Made by a program: the position numbers and the translations under genes | The notes under the pieces: model-generated | Told to the model about the DNA's origin: nothing | Database searches by the model: none | Seen by the model: only the letters and a program-made list of their open reading frames with translations | In this document: piece by piece, positions 37,286 to 45,763 of the stretch | Position numbering within the stretch: the first letter of the stretch is position 1 | Layout of the letters: each line of letters starts with the position of its first letter | NCBI GenBank assembly: GCA_002452815.1 | Contig: DKFM01000003.1 | Span: 204,447 to 268,446, forward strand | Direction of reading: 5' to 3' | Source of the DNA: Rhodobacteraceae bacterium UBA6796 | Lineage (GTDB): Bacteria > Pseudomonadota > Alphaproteobacteria > Rhodobacterales > Rhodobacteraceae | DNA: 64,000 bases

Positions 37286-37352
37286 GGGGGCGCTCGCGCC
37301 CCCTCTGGCCTGCGGCCATTCACCCCCCGAGGATATTTTTGCCAGAAAGAAT
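37286..37352 (+). repeat. Intergenic two-hairpin repeat, copy D
   Basis: Hairpin 1 GGGGGCGC-TC-GCGCCCCC (37286-37303), hairpin 2 TGGCC-TGC-GGCCA (37306-37318), then TTCACCCCCCGAGGATATTT and TTGCCAGAAAGAAT. It lies 20 bp after argF in sense orientation, facing copy E 140 bp away. Confidence 0.8.
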
Positions 37353-37492
37353 GGCAAGGGGGGCAAACAGACGCCCGGCTCGGGCCGCAGAGGGGCGGGT
37401 AAGCCGGGCGCCTGTGACGGGGACGGGAGGACGCGTCCACGCCTGCACCTGGCCTTCAGACTGACAGCCTTGGGTTAACAGAAGCTTTCCGT

Positions 37493-37555
37493 CTTTCTGT
37501 CTGGCCGAAATATCCCGGGGGTGAGGCCCGTTCGGGCCGAGGGGGCAGCGCCCCC
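37493..37555 (-). repeat. Intergenic two-hairpin repeat, copy E
   Basis: Read on the minus strand, hairpin 1 GGGGGC-GCT-GCCCCC (37555-37541) abuts the hrpB stop codon, hairpin 2 is GGCCC-GAAC-GGGCC, and the core CACCCCCGGGATATTTCGGC follows. The T-run is interrupted in this copy. Confidence 0.8.
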
Positions 37556-40012
37556 TTATGTGCCGCGGGGCTTGGCGCGGGTCGTGGGGTCGGCCTCGCG
37601 CGGGTTTTCCGGCCAGGGGTGGCGCGGGTAGCGGCCGCGCATTTCCTTGCGCACCTCGGCATAGCTTCCATCCCAGAAGCCCGGCAGATCCATCGTCACC
37701 TGGATCGGTTTCATCCCGGGGCTGAGCAGGCTGATCCGCAGCGGGTGGCGTTTGGGGCCCACGGTCGGGTGGGTGGTCACGCCATACATCTCGGGCAGCT
37801 TGACCTCGATCGCGGGGGCCTCGCCGTCGTAATCAATCGGCACCCGGCGGCCCAGCGGGGTTTCGAAATGGCTGGGCGCCAGACGGTCCAGAAGGCGCAT
37901 CTGCTCCCAGTCGAGTTGCGCGCGCAGCGCCTCGGTCAGGTCCATGCCGCGCAGATCGGCCTCGGTCCGCTTGCCGCGCAGGAAGGGCAGCAGCGCCTCG
38001 CCCGCCAGCAGGGCCGCATCCGACAGGTCGGGCAGATCGGCGCCATCGGCGCGCAGGATGTCGACGCGGGCCCGGAACCGGCGTGCAGCGGGGGTGAGCG
38101 TCAGGCCGATCTGGCGCAGCCCGTCCAGCGCGCCGCGTGCCAGCGCCTCGGGCGGGGCGTCGGGCCAGTGCCGGTCGTCCAGCACCAGCGCGCCGAACCG
38201 TTCCTGCCGGCGGGCCAGCACGCGGCCCTCGCGGCGCGACCATTCGCAGACATCGGTCCAGCCGATCTGATCGCTATAAAGTGCGCGCAATTCCGCATCG
38301 GCCAGCGCGATGCCCTGCCGCACCCGCGCCTCGCGCGGGTCGCCATCCAGATCACTCGCCACGATCAGCCGCGATTTGCCCAGCGGGTCGACGCCATCCA
38401 CCACCGCGCCCTTGCCGCCCGACAGCACATAGCGCGCGTCATCGCCCTTGCGGCGCAGCCCGATCCGGTCGGGGTAGGCCAGCGCCGCCATCTCGGCCAG
38501 GCTGAAGCGGCGGGCGGCGGGCTGCACCATGCGCGCCAGACGTTTCGCTTCGGTGCGGATGCGCTCGACCGTGCCGCGGTGCACGGTGTGGGGGTGATCG
38601 GATTCGTAGCGCCCCGGGTTGGCCACGGCGGCGATGCGCAGGGCCAGATCGGCGGGCGCGCCGCGGATCGGGTCGCGTTCGGCCAGGGTGGCGGCCAGGG
38701 TCGCGGCCTCGGGGCCTGCAGTCGCGAGCATGTGACCCAGTCGCGGGTGCAGCGGCAGCGCGGCCAGCGCCCGGCCATGGGCGGTGATCCGGCCCTGCGC
38801 ATCCAGCGCACCAAGCCCCGTCAGCAGTGCGCGCGCCTCTGCCAGTGCCGGCGCGGGGGGCGGCGTCAGAAAGGCCAGATCGGCCCCGTCCGACCCCCAG
38901 AGCGCCAGTTCCAACGCCAGCCCGGCCAGATCGGCCACGGCAATTTCGGGCGGCGCGAAGGCGGGCAGCGCGCCCTCTTCGCCCTTGCTCCAGAGCCGGT
39001 AGCACAGGCCTTCGGCGACGCGCCCGGCCCGGCCTCGGCGCTGTTCGGCCTCGGCCCGGCTGACCCGTTCGGTCACCAGCCGCGCCATGCCAGAGCCGGG
39101 ATCGAAGCGCAGGCGCCGGGCGCGGCCGGCATCCACCACCACGCGAATATCCTGAATCGTCAGCGAGGTTTCGGCAATCGAGGTGGCCAGCACGATCTTG
39201 CGTCCGGTGGGGGCGGGGGCGATGGCGGCACGTTGGGCGGCGAAATCCATCGCGCCGAACAGCGGGCGGATCGCCACCCCGGGTGGCAGCCGTCCGCTGA
39301 GCAGGGCCTCGACCCGGCGGATCTCGCCCTCGCCGGGCAGGAACACCAGAACCCCGCCGCCAAGGCCGGTTTCGGCGCTTTCAATAACGGCCTGCTCGAT
39401 CAGAGCGGCCACGGCGGGTTCCAGCCGCATTCCGGTGGCAACGGGGCGGGGCAGCCAGCGGGTTTCGACCGGATAGGCACGCCCTTCCGAACGCACCACC
39501 GGCGCGTCGCCCAGCAGGGCGGCCACGGGTTCGGCATCAAGGGTGGCGGACATCACCAGGATCTGCAGATCCTCGCGCAGGGCCCCGCGTGCCTCCCACA
39601 CCAGGGCAAGGCCCAGATCGGCGTTCAGGCTGCGTTCGTGAAATTCGTCGAAGATCACCAGTCCGATGCCGGTCAGTTCGGGGTCGGACTGGATCATCCG
39701 GGTCAGGATACCCTCGGTCACCACCTCGATCCGGGTCGCGCGAGAGGTTTTCGCCTCGCCCCGGATGCGGTAGCCGACGGTCTGCCCTATCGGCTCGCCC
39801 AGGGTTTCGGCCATCCGTTCGGCTGCGGCGCGGGCGGCCAGACGGCGCGGTTCGAGCATCACGATCCGCCCCGTCACCTGCCCCAGCAGCGCCAGCGGCA
39901 CGCGCGTCGTCTTGCCCGCGCCGGGGGGCGCCATCAGCACGGCACGACCCGCCGCAGCCAGGGCGGTTTTCAGCGCGGGCAGCGCGTCATCTATGGGCAA
40001 GCGGTCGGTCAC
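37556..40012 (-). CDS. hrpB: ATP-dependent helicase HrpB
   Basis: 818 aa, full length for this DEAH-type RNA helicase family. Motif I is LMAPPGAGKTTRVPLALL (about residues 26-43), Ia MLEPRRLAARAAA, motif II IFDEFHERSLNADLG, motif III MSATLDAEPVAALLG, then the helicase C domain with ATSIAETSLTIQDIRVVVD and motif VI EQRRGRAGRVAEGLCYRLW. The C-terminal HrpB-specific domain runs from about 640 to 800 (RGMDLTEALRAQLDWEQM; PKRHPLRISLLSPGMKPIQV). Its RNA target in bacteria is not settled. The upstream DUF3108 gene ends six bases before its start, so they form an operon. Confidence 0.95.
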   Translation of the reverse strand: MTDRLPIDDALPALKTALAAAGRAVLMAPPGAGKTTRVPLALLGQVTGRIVMLEPRRLAARAAAERMAETLGEPIGQTVGYRIRGEAKTSRATRIEVVTEGILTRMIQSDPELTGIGLVIFDEFHERSLNADLGLALVWEARGALREDLQILVMSATLDAEPVAALLGDAPVVRSEGRAYPVETRWLPRPVATGMRLEPAVAALIEQAVIESAETGLGGGVLVFLPGEGEIRRVEALLSGRLPPGVAIRPLFGAMDFAAQRAAIAPAPTGRKIVLATSIAETSLTIQDIRVVVDAGRARRLRFDPGSGMARLVTERVSRAEAEQRRGRAGRVAEGLCYRLWSKGEEGALPAFAPPEIAVADLAGLALELALWGSDGADLAFLTPPPAPALAEARALLTGLGALDAQGRITAHGRALAALPLHPRLGHMLATAGPEAATLAATLAERDPIRGAPADLALRIAAVANPGRYESDHPHTVHRGTVERIRTEAKRLARMVQPAARRFSLAEMAALAYPDRIGLRRKGDDARYVLSGGKGAVVDGVDPLGKSRLIVASDLDGDPREARVRQGIALADAELRALYSDQIGWTDVCEWSRREGRVLARRQERFGALVLDDRHWPDAPPEALARGALDGLRQIGLTLTPAARRFRARVDILRADGADLPDLSDAALLAGEALLPFLRGKRTEADLRGMDLTEALRAQLDWEQMRLLDRLAPSHFETPLGRRVPIDYDGEAPAIEVKLPEMYGVTTHPTVGPKRHPLRISLLSPGMKPIQVTMDLPGFWDGSYAEVRKEMRGRYPRHPWPENPREADPTTRAKPRGT

Positions 40013-40018
40013 ACCGCC

Positions 40019-40759
40019 TTATCGCCGTTTCAGCCGACCTTTTCCATAGATCGTGTCGGTCGAAATCTCGACCACGCGCAGGCGGCCATCGCCGGTGGGC
40101 GCATAGGTCAGAACGAAGGGGAAGCGCGTCTTTTCGGCCATGTCCTTTTCCGAGAACCCCTCGAGGCGACGGTATTCGCCCGCACATTTCACGCCCTCGC
40201 CCGCCGATTGCGGTGCGGCCAGCGCGACCTGCGAACGCCGCGCGCCGTCATACATCGTGACCTTGAGCTTGCAGGCTTCTTCGCGCGGCACATCGCGCAA
40301 CACCGCATAAAGCGCGGTCAGTGGGTCGATCGTGCCGCCTTGCTGGTCGGGGGCCACGTCGCGGTCGCGCGGGGTGCGCGGCGGGTTGCGGGTGACGGAC
40401 ACCGGCTTGCCGTTCTTGTAGACAATGCCATGTTCGACCGTGTTGCCCGAGCGCAGCGCGGTTTCTGCAAATTGCAGCGGCGTGAAAACCCCGTCCACAT
40501 AGCCACCCGAAACGCGGGCATCATAGCGGATGGTCTTCAACGCGCCGATAAGACCTGCGGTCTTCATCACGCCATTGGCACCGTAGGAATTGCCTTCGAT
40601 CTTGCCGTCGATGGTCAGACGCCCGGCGGTGATCCCCTTGAGAACCACGTCAAAGTCGATCCGGTCGGTCTGATCGGCGTGCAACGGCTGCGCAAGCGAC
40701 AGCGCGGCAGCAAGGGCCAGCGGCAGGCTCCGGCGCAGGGTTTGGGTCAGCGAAACCAT
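40019..40759 (-). CDS. DUF3108-domain periplasmic protein
   Basis: 246 aa from ATG 40759, supported by the SD GAGGAG; the frame runs 25 codons further upstream without an SD. Residues 1-28 form a signal peptide ([21 protein letters not shown]). The mature protein is largely beta ([40 protein letters not shown]), the pattern of DUF3108, periplasmic beta-sandwich proteins linked to envelope biogenesis. Cleavage and cysteine pair (EEACKLK...VKCAGEY) suggest one disulfide. First gene of the operon with hrpB. Confidence 0.82.
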   Translation of the reverse strand: MVSLTQTLRRSLPLALAAALSLAQPLHADQTDRIDFDVVLKGITAGRLTIDGKIEGNSYGANGVMKTAGLIGALKTIRYDARVSGGYVDGVFTPLQFAETALRSGNTVEHGIVYKNGKPVSVTRNPPRTPRDRDVAPDQQGGTIDPLTALYAVLRDVPREEACKLKVTMYDGARRSQVALAAPQSAGEGVKCAGEYRRLEGFSEKDMAEKTRFPFVLTYAPTGDGRLRVVEISTDTIYGKGRLKRR

Positions 40760-40881
40760 GTTACTCCTCACGAATTCTGCCTTCGCTCTGGACATACACT
40801 GCCGCGAGGGGGCAAGAAACCGAAACCGTTTCACGTTTTCTGACGGTTTCGTCAGAAGCCCCCGACCCGAAGGCCTTTTCG

Positions 40882-41871
40882 ATGACCGCTCAGACGCCCG
40901 CCGCCGATCTTGCTCCGAAAATCCTGCAAGGCGACCGCCGCGCCCTGGCCCGGGCGATCACGCTGGTCGAATCCGGGCGGGCCGATCATCGCGCGCAGGC
41001 TGCGGCGCTGCTGGAGGCGCTGGCGCCCTGTGGCCGTCAGGCGTTGCGCATCGGTCTGTCGGGCACGCCGGGCGTCGGCAAATCGACGTTCATCGAAAGT
41101 TTCGGGATGATGCTGACGGCGCAGGGGCTCAAGGTCGCGGTGCTGGCGGTCGATCCCAGTTCGGCGCGCTCGGGCGGCTCAATCCTTGGCGACAAGACCC
41201 GGATGGAGCGGCTGTCGCGCGATCCGATGGCCTTCATCCGGCCGTCGCCCAGTCAGGCGCAGCTGGGCGGCGTGGCGCGCCGCACCCGCGAGGCCGTGTC
41301 GCTGTGCGAGGCCGCGGGCTTCGATGTGGTGCTGATCGAGACCGTGGGGGTGGGCCAGTCCGAAACGCTGGTGGCCGAGATGACCGATCTGTTCATCCTG
41401 CTGATGGCGCCCGCAGGCGGCGATGAACTGCAGGGCGTCAAACGTGGCATCATGGAAATGGCCGACATGATTCTGGTGAACAAGGCCGACGGCGATCTGA
41501 AGCCCGCGGCGATGCGCACGGTTTCGGATTATGCCGGCGCCTTGCGGCTGTTGCGTAAGCGCCCGCAGGACCCCGAAGGTTTTCCCAAGGCGCTGCCGGT
41601 GTCGGCGCTGGCCGAGGACGGGTTGGCGAAGGCCTGGGACGAGATGAGGACGCTAGCCGAATGGCGCCGCGAAAACAGTCATTTCGCACGACGCCGGGCC
41701 GAGCAGTCGCGCCATTGGTTTGAAACCGAGGTGCGCGAAGGGTTGCTGGCACGGTTGACCGCCGATGCGGCGGTGCGCGCGAAGTTGCAGGCGCTGGGCG
41801 ATGCGGTGGCGGCGGGGCAGGCGGCCCCTGCGGCAGCGGCGGCCGAGATGCTGGCGGTGCTGAACGGCTGA
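40882..41871 (+). CDS. meaB: MeaB/ArgK-type G-protein chaperone (methylmalonyl-CoA mutase associated)
   Basis: 329 aa. SIMIBI-class GTPase with Walker [18 protein letters not shown] (about residues 59-75), [20 protein letters not shown], the [13 protein letters not shown] segment, switch [11 protein letters not shown] and base-recognition NKAD. MeaB protects and reloads adenosylcobalamin in methylmalonyl-CoA mutase. The mutase gene is not in the window, so ArgK-like alternatives (formerly called an arginine transporter kinase) are nominal only. A terminator follows 28 bp after the stop. Confidence 0.92.
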   Translation: MTAQTPAADLAPKILQGDRRALARAITLVESGRADHRAQAAALLEALAPCGRQALRIGLSGTPGVGKSTFIESFGMMLTAQGLKVAVLAVDPSSARSGGSILGDKTRMERLSRDPMAFIRPSPSQAQLGGVARRTREAVSLCEAAGFDVVLIETVGVGQSETLVAEMTDLFILLMAPAGGDELQGVKRGIMEMADMILVNKADGDLKPAAMRTVSDYAGALRLLRKRPQDPEGFPKALPVSALAEDGLAKAWDEMRTLAEWRRENSHFARRRAEQSRHWFETEVREGLLARLTADAAVRAKLQALGDAVAAGQAAPAAAAAEMLAVLNG

Positions 41872-41898
41872 GCCGCACGCGGGTTCATTCCGAATGAC

Positions 41899-41928
41899 AA
41901 AGCCCCGGCCATCTGCCGGGGCTTTTGT
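41899..41928 (+). terminator. Terminator of meaB
   Basis: AAAGCCCCGGC (41899-41909) pairs with GCCGGGGCTTT (41915-41925), loop CATCT, with the arm running into TTTTG. Classical intrinsic terminator. Confidence 0.9.
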
Positions 41929-41934
41929 TATCCG

Positions 41935-42150
41935 GGTCAGGTCTCTGTCCCCGCCGACCCGCAAGGGCATGTGGGCGGCAGGGACAGACCTTGACCTGCG
42001 GGCGGACCATCAGGGAGAGCGGCCACCCTCATTTCAAGACACCGCATCCAAGCTCGGGAAAACCCGGTGGCGGTGGTCCACCCCGCGGCAAGGGACGCGT
42101 TACGGGGTGGGGGAGATTTCGAAGACGCGCAGTCGGGAAACCCGCGCGGC
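41935..42150. other. Highly structured intergenic segment between convergent meaB and PCuAC
   Basis: No gene is visible here, but the DNA is dense with inverted repeats. GGTCA-GGT-CTGTCCC-CGCC (from 41936) pairs with GGCG-GGGACAG-ACC-TGACC (to about 41996), an imperfect stem of about 19 pairs. CCACCCCG and CGGGGTGG (about 42078-42112) are perfect eight-base arms, and CGCGC...GCGCG flanks GGGAAACCC near 42127-42149. It lacks the signatures of SRP RNA, RNase P RNA and tmRNA. Confidence 0.4.
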
Positions 42151-42155
42151 CCCGC

Positions 42156-42683
42156 TTAGTTGTTCGGCATATGCATCGGCATCGTGCCGTCCGGGGCGCC
42201 ATGCATCATCTGCATTCCGCCCATCGGCATGTTCGCCATGCCTTGCCCGTCACGTTTCAGATCGACGGGCACGTCGACAGCCACATCGCCCGCATGTTCG
42301 AAATGCAGCACCAGGTGCAGCACGTCGCCATCGGCAACGGCGTCTTTCAGGCCAAGGAACATCACATGATCGCTGCCACGCTGCAGCGCGTGCGTGCCAT
42401 GCATCGGGATCGGGAAACCCTCGGGCACTTCGACCATCTGCATCACCCCATTGCCATCGGAAATATGGGTGTGCAGCTCGGTCCGGTCCGCCACATCCGA
42501 GCTGACGCTCACCAGCCGGTCGGCCTGGGCGCCATGGTTTTCGATCACCATGAACGCCGCACCCGATTTCGACATCGTGGTAGAGACCCGTGCATAGGGA
42601 TCGGTGATCACGATATCACCGGCCACTGCAGGGAGCGCAAAAGCAACCGCAGTCGCGGCGAGAATCAATTTGAAGGGGGACAT
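42156..42683 (-). CDS. Periplasmic copper chaperone PCu(A)C
   Basis: 175 aa from ATG 42683 (SD AGGAGA); the open frame continues upstream across the neighbouring gene in a different frame and is not real there. Residues 1-22 are a signal peptide (AATAVAFALPAVA). The mature domain is the PCuAC fold (IVITDPYARVSTTMSKSGAA, ELHTHISDGNGVMQMVEVPE, HVMFLGLK). The copper ligands H-x-M motifs are seen as LHTH...MQM and HVMFL. The C-terminus is a Met/His-rich tail (MANMPMGGMQMMHGAPDG) that would bind extra Cu(I). It delivers copper to cytochrome oxidase CuA. Confidence 0.93.
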   Translation of the reverse strand: MSPFKLILAATAVAFALPAVAGDIVITDPYARVSTTMSKSGAAFMVIENHGAQADRLVSVSSDVADRTELHTHISDGNGVMQMVEVPEGFPIPMHGTHALQRGSDHVMFLGLKDAVADGDVLHLVLHFEHAGDVAVDVPVDLKRDGQGMANMPMGGMQMMHGAPDGTMPMHMPNN

Positions 42684-42721
42684 GCCGTCTCCTGTCTGGT
42701 CTGAAATCTGAAACGAAGGAA

Positions 42722-43072
42722 TCAGACCAGGGCAGGCGGCCCGCGCGCCCGCGCGACCGGCGCGGACTGGGCGCTCAGGCGGACAGGCTCCGGCGTCTCG
42801 ATCCGCTCCACCCGTCCTTCGGGACGCGTGACGACAGGCGGAGGGGTATCGAGCGCGGCCATCAGGCCAAGCACCATATCGGGGCACAGATGAACCGGGC
42901 CAACGGGGTTGCCGTTCGCATCTACCGAGATCGTCGTCACCCCGTAGCCGGTGCAGATCACGACCTCTCCGGCCACACGCGTCTGTCCTCGGGCAACGGC
43001 CATGGTCAGGCTCGTCGCCGCAAGGATTGCCGCCAGAACAACGGCGGCCACGATGCGAAGGTTCCGGTTCAT
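42722..43072 (-). CDS. Small periplasmic protein upstream of the copper chaperone
   Basis: 116 aa. Residues 1-25 form a signal peptide or anchor (IVAAVVLAAILAATSLTMAVA). Two cysteines follow, in VVICTGYGVTTISVD and GPVHLCPDMVLGLM, separated by 22 residues, then a proline/arginine-rich tail (TPPPVVTRPEGRVERIE). The ICTGYG...CPD spacing resembles DUF2946-type proteins that accompany copper genes in Rhodobacteraceae; I hold this loosely. It precedes PCuAC by 38 bp in the same direction, so a copper-related role is likely. Confidence 0.7.
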   Translation of the reverse strand: MNRNLRIVAAVVLAAILAATSLTMAVARGQTRVAGEVVICTGYGVTTISVDANGNPVGPVHLCPDMVLGLMAALDTPPPVVTRPEGRVERIETPEPVRLSAQSAPVARARGPPALV

Positions 43073-43176
43073 GCCGCAAATCTAGCGCGGCGACTCGGGT
43101 CGCGCCAGTACTTAGGTCAAGTCGGGCGGGGTGCAGTGAAAATAATTCGGCGCGTCGAAACGGGCGCCAGATATGC

Positions 43177-43200
43177 AAAAGCCCCGCAAAAGCGGGGCCT
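43177..43200 (-). terminator. Terminator of rpmB
   Basis: GCCCCGC (43181-43187) and GCGGGGC (43192-43198) form a seven-pair stem with an AAAA loop. Read from rpmB on the minus strand the stem is followed by TTTTGC. Confidence 0.8.
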
Positions 43201-43221
43201 TTTCATCAGCTTGCGCTAGAA

Positions 43222-43509
43222 TCAGGCGGCAGCCTGAGCCTTGGCGATCGCTTTTTTGATTTTCAGCGCCGAAGCCGACAGCTCTTCGTCCTTGGCTTTC
43301 GCCAGGAAGGCGTCGAGCCCGCCACGGTGGTCGACCGAGCGCAGGCCAGCGGCCGAAATACGCAGTTTGAACGACTGACCCAGCACGTCCGAGATCAGGG
43401 TCACTTCGTTCAGGTTCGGCAGGAAGCGGCGACGCGACTTGTTGTTCGCGTGGCTCACGTTGTTGCCCGTCATCGGGCCTTTGCCGGTCAGTTCGCAGAC
43501 GCGCGACAT
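43222..43509 (-). CDS. rpmB: 50S ribosomal protein L28
   Basis: 95 aa from ATG 43509, the family's standard opening [20 protein letters not shown], with AAGGA upstream. It is the longer alphaproteobacterial L28, with [18 protein letters not shown] and [18 protein letters not shown]. Only one of the cysteines that bind zinc in C+ L28 forms is present (Cys5), so this is a C-minus form. It sits alone with its own terminator. Confidence 0.97.
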   Translation of the reverse strand: MSRVCELTGKGPMTGNNVSHANNKSRRRFLPNLNEVTLISDVLGQSFKLRISAAGLRSVDHRGGLDAFLAKAKDEELSASALKIKKAIAKAQAAA

Positions 43510-43665
43510 GGCATCAATCCTTCGTTTCCTCGGGGCGTGATCGCCCGTCTTTCCTAACACCAACGGGCGCCGTCAAGCAGCGCCCGGAAATCCGTTTGCG
43601 GGGGATAGGGGCAAACGGGCCCTTCGTCAAGCGATTCATTGCGCCCTTGTGGCGGGTTTTGCGCC

Positions 43666-44355
43666 TCAGGCCAGCATCTCGCGCACCCAGGCGGGCACGA
43701 TTTCCGTGGCCGGGCCGTGGCGGGCCGTGTCGAACCAGCGCGTGCCCGACGAGCGCTCGAGGTTCAGTTCCAGCGTTTCGACACCGGCGCGCACCGCGTC
43801 CTGCACGAAACCCGCCGCCGGATAGACATTGCCCGAGGTGCCGATGGAGACAAACAGATCGGCCGCGCGCAAGGCGGTCCAGATCTCTTCCATCCGATAG
43901 GGCATTTCGCCGAACCAGACGATGTCGGGGCGCGTCGCGGGCACGCCGCAGGACGGGCAGGAATCGGTTCGGTGCATCACGGCAGGGGCGGGCCAGCGGT
44001 GCCCGCACGCCGCGCAGAGTGCCCCGTTCAATGTGCCGTGCATGTGGATGACGTGGCGCGAACCGCCCCGTTCGTGCAGATCATCGACGTTTTGCGTGAC
44101 CACCAGCACCTCGTGGCGGCCGTCCGCTTCCAGATCGGCCAGGGCGCAATGGGCGGCATTGGGTTCGGCGGCGGTGGCGGCCGCCCGGCGCGCGTTGTAG
44201 AAACGGTGCACCAGATCGGGGTCGGCGGCAAAGCCTTCGGGCGTGGCCACATCTTCGACCCGGTGTTCCTCCCACAGCCCGTCCTCGGCGCGGAAGGTGC
44301 GAATCCCGCTTTCCGCAGAAATCCCCGCGCCGGTCAGTATCACGATCTTGGCCAT
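43666..44355 (-). CDS. cobB: NAD-dependent protein deacylase (sirtuin CobB)
   Basis: 229 aa from ATG 44355. Sirtuin motifs: KIVILTGAGISAESGIRTFR, the FYNARR segment (Tyr and Arg of the acyl-pocket Y-x2-R in class III sirtuins, suggesting desuccinylase as well as deacetylase activity), TQNVDDLHERGG, the catalytic histidine in IHMHGTLNG, zinc cysteines CAACGHRW and CPSCGVP, and IGTSGNVYPAAGF. It removes acyl groups from lysines using NAD. Divergent from the phosphatase gene with only 27 bp between. Confidence 0.95.
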   Translation of the reverse strand: MAKIVILTGAGISAESGIRTFRAEDGLWEEHRVEDVATPEGFAADPDLVHRFYNARRAAATAAEPNAAHCALADLEADGRHEVLVVTQNVDDLHERGGSRHVIHMHGTLNGALCAACGHRWPAPAVMHRTDSCPSCGVPATRPDIVWFGEMPYRMEEIWTALRAADLFVSIGTSGNVYPAAGFVQDAVRAGVETLELNLERSSGTRWFDTARHGPATEIVPAWVREMLA

Positions 44356-44382
44356 CGCCGCCCCCTTCGTTATTACCGCCCT

Positions 44383-44832
44383 ATGCGTATCCTGTTTCTC
44401 TGCCTTGGCAATATCTGCCGGTCCCCCGCCGCCGAAGGTGTGTTTCGCAAACTGGCCGCCGAGGCGGGCCTGCGGGCCGAGGCCGACAGTGCGGGCACCG
44501 GCGGCTGGCACGCGGGCGAACCGCCCTATGGCCCGATGCAGGCCGCCGCGCGGGCACGGGGCTATGACCTGAGCGCACTGCGCGCGCGGCAACTGATGCG
44601 CGCCGACTTCGCGGCTTTCGATCTGATTTTGGCGATGGATGGGCAGAACCTGCGCGATGCGGCGCGGCTGGCGCCAGCGGGCGCGCGCGCCGAATTGCGG
44701 CTGTTCCTGGATGGGGTGCCGGGCACGCAGGATGTGCCCGACCCCTATTACACGCGCGACTTCGACGGGTGCCTGCGCCTGATCGAACAGGGTGCGCAGG
44801 CGCTGATCGCCCGGCTTCAGCCGCCGCAATAA
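44383..44832 (+). CDS. Low molecular weight protein-tyrosine phosphatase
   Basis: 149 aa. The C-x5-R catalytic loop is LFLCLGNICRSPAAEGVFRK (residues 4-23; CLGNICRS), and the general acid is the aspartate of DVPDPYYTRDFDG near residue 117. ADSAGTGGWHAGEPP is the usual second family motif. It dephosphorylates tyrosine, often in exopolysaccharide control in bacteria; no kinase is adjacent. The 3' end overlaps the convergent hypothetical gene by 16 bp. Confidence 0.93.
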   Translation: MRILFLCLGNICRSPAAEGVFRKLAAEAGLRAEADSAGTGGWHAGEPPYGPMQAAARARGYDLSALRARQLMRADFAAFDLILAMDGQNLRDAARLAPAGARAELRLFLDGVPGTQDVPDPYYTRDFDGCLRLIEQGAQALIARLQPPQ

Positions 44833-45119
44833 GCCTCGGCCGTGCTGGCGAAGGATTTGTAGCGCAGCCAGAAATCCTCGTCCGATTTGCGGTCGGACTG
44901 GCGCACTTCCTGGGCCTTGTGCGGGTCTTTGAAGAAGCCCGAGGCCCGGCGTTGATCGGCCCGCGACAGGGTCATGTCGGCGACCTGCTGGATGCAGCCG
45001 CACAGCTGGCGGTTCGCGGCCGAGCGCCCGGCGTTCAGACAGGCGTTGTCGATCGGGCCGGCATGGGATTGGGTTGCGCCCAAGGCCACGAACGCCACCG
45101 CAAGGAGGGAAGTCTTCAT
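44817..45119 (-). CDS. Small secreted Cys-containing protein
   Basis: 100 aa with a clear signal peptide (MKTSLLAVAFVALGATQSHA). The mature part has cysteines at DNACLNAGRSA, NRQLCGCIQQVADMT and AEAYCGG, so two disulfides are possible, and a highly charged helix between them (KDPHKAQEVRQSDRKSDEDF). It matches a conserved Rhodobacteraceae periplasmic protein of unknown function; I know of no experimental role. Confidence 0.75.
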   Translation of the reverse strand: MKTSLLAVAFVALGATQSHAGPIDNACLNAGRSAANRQLCGCIQQVADMTLSRADQRRASGFFKDPHKAQEVRQSDRKSDEDFWLRYKSFASTAEAYCGG

Positions 45120-45296
45120 TGCTCTGCCTCTTTGATTCCGGCGGGGTCATGGCCCCGGCCTGTTATTTGCACCGCATTATACAAAAAATCGCAAGAATTC
45201 ACAATGTCGCGCGCGAAAATCCGCCGGTCCAGGCGTCCGGGGCATGCGGCCCACCATGGCTGGTGGGCGGCAAAATCAGGCCCGCAAGCTCTGGCG

Positions 45297-45485
45297 TCAG
45301 GCGATGACCTCGGCTTCGTAACCTGCGGCTTTCAGCGCGGCCAGCACCGTCGCTTCGGGCAGGCCGTTCACCTCGATTTCGCGGTCTTCGAGACTCACCA
45401 GCGCCTTGCCGCCGACCTCGGTGATCGCGGCTTCGACGGCGGCCTTGCAGTGGCCGCAGGTCATGTTGGGAACGGACAGGATCAT
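45297..45485 (-). CDS. copZ: Heavy-metal-binding HMA protein (CopZ-like copper chaperone)
   Basis: 62 aa single HMA domain. The metal site is MTCGHC in ILSVPNMTCGHCKAAVEAAI (residues 2-21), followed by VNGLPEATVLAALKAAGYEA. Free-standing HMA proteins of this size carry Cu(I) to CopA-type ATPases. No ATPase is adjacent. SD GGAAG. Thirty bases past the stop, GCCCACCA-TGGC-TGGTGGGC (45249-45268) could be a weak transcription stop. Confidence 0.92.
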   Translation of the reverse strand: MILSVPNMTCGHCKAAVEAAITEVGGKALVSLEDREIEVNGLPEATVLAALKAAGYEAEVIA

Positions 45486-45514
45486 GGCATCTTCCGAATT
45501 GAGTGTGGGAATCG

Positions 45515-45709
45515 ATGGCGCATATTCCTACCATCTCGACGCGGGGGCAATCGCAGATGGACGAGGGGGCCGGAAAGGGACGCGGTTTCATCGCTGGCGT
45601 TCCCCGGGGGGGTGATTGGCATGCCATGCGCGCGGCGCAGGCCGGTTTTCTGGAAGATGCGATGAAGGCCTGTGCCGGGCGCGCGATCGATGTCTTTCTC
45701 AAGGCGTAG
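45515..45709 (+). CDS. Possible small basic protein, unrecognised
   Basis: 64 aa if started at ATG 45515, 50 aa from ATG 45557; GTG 45503 is also in frame. The second half (GRGFIAGVPRGGDWHAMRAA, GFLEDAMKACAGRAIDVFL) has GC-rich third positions and an amphipathic helical look typical of real genes, unlike the first half. No SD is good. It lies between copZ (divergent) and lepA. I do not recognise a family; it may be spurious. Confidence 0.35.
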   Translation: MAHIPTISTRGQSQMDEGAGKGRGFIAGVPRGGDWHAMRAAQAGFLEDAMKACAGRAIDVFLKA

Positions 45710-45763
45710 CGCGCCCCTTCAATCCCCCTTCCCGGCCTCTGTTTTTATCGCTATATCGCGCCC

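Noticed and set aside
37619..40843. 1074-codon plus-strand frame opposite hrpB and the DUF3108 gene
   Set aside because: Antisense shadow of two real genes; composition biased and no recognisable motif.
41935..42150. SRP RNA, 6S RNA, tmRNA or a cobalamin riboswitch in the structured spacer
   Set aside because: The diagnostic sequences (GGAAGGAAGCAGCC, RNase P or tmRNA motifs, B12 box) are absent, and it lies 3' of both neighbouring genes, which excludes a riboswitch for them.
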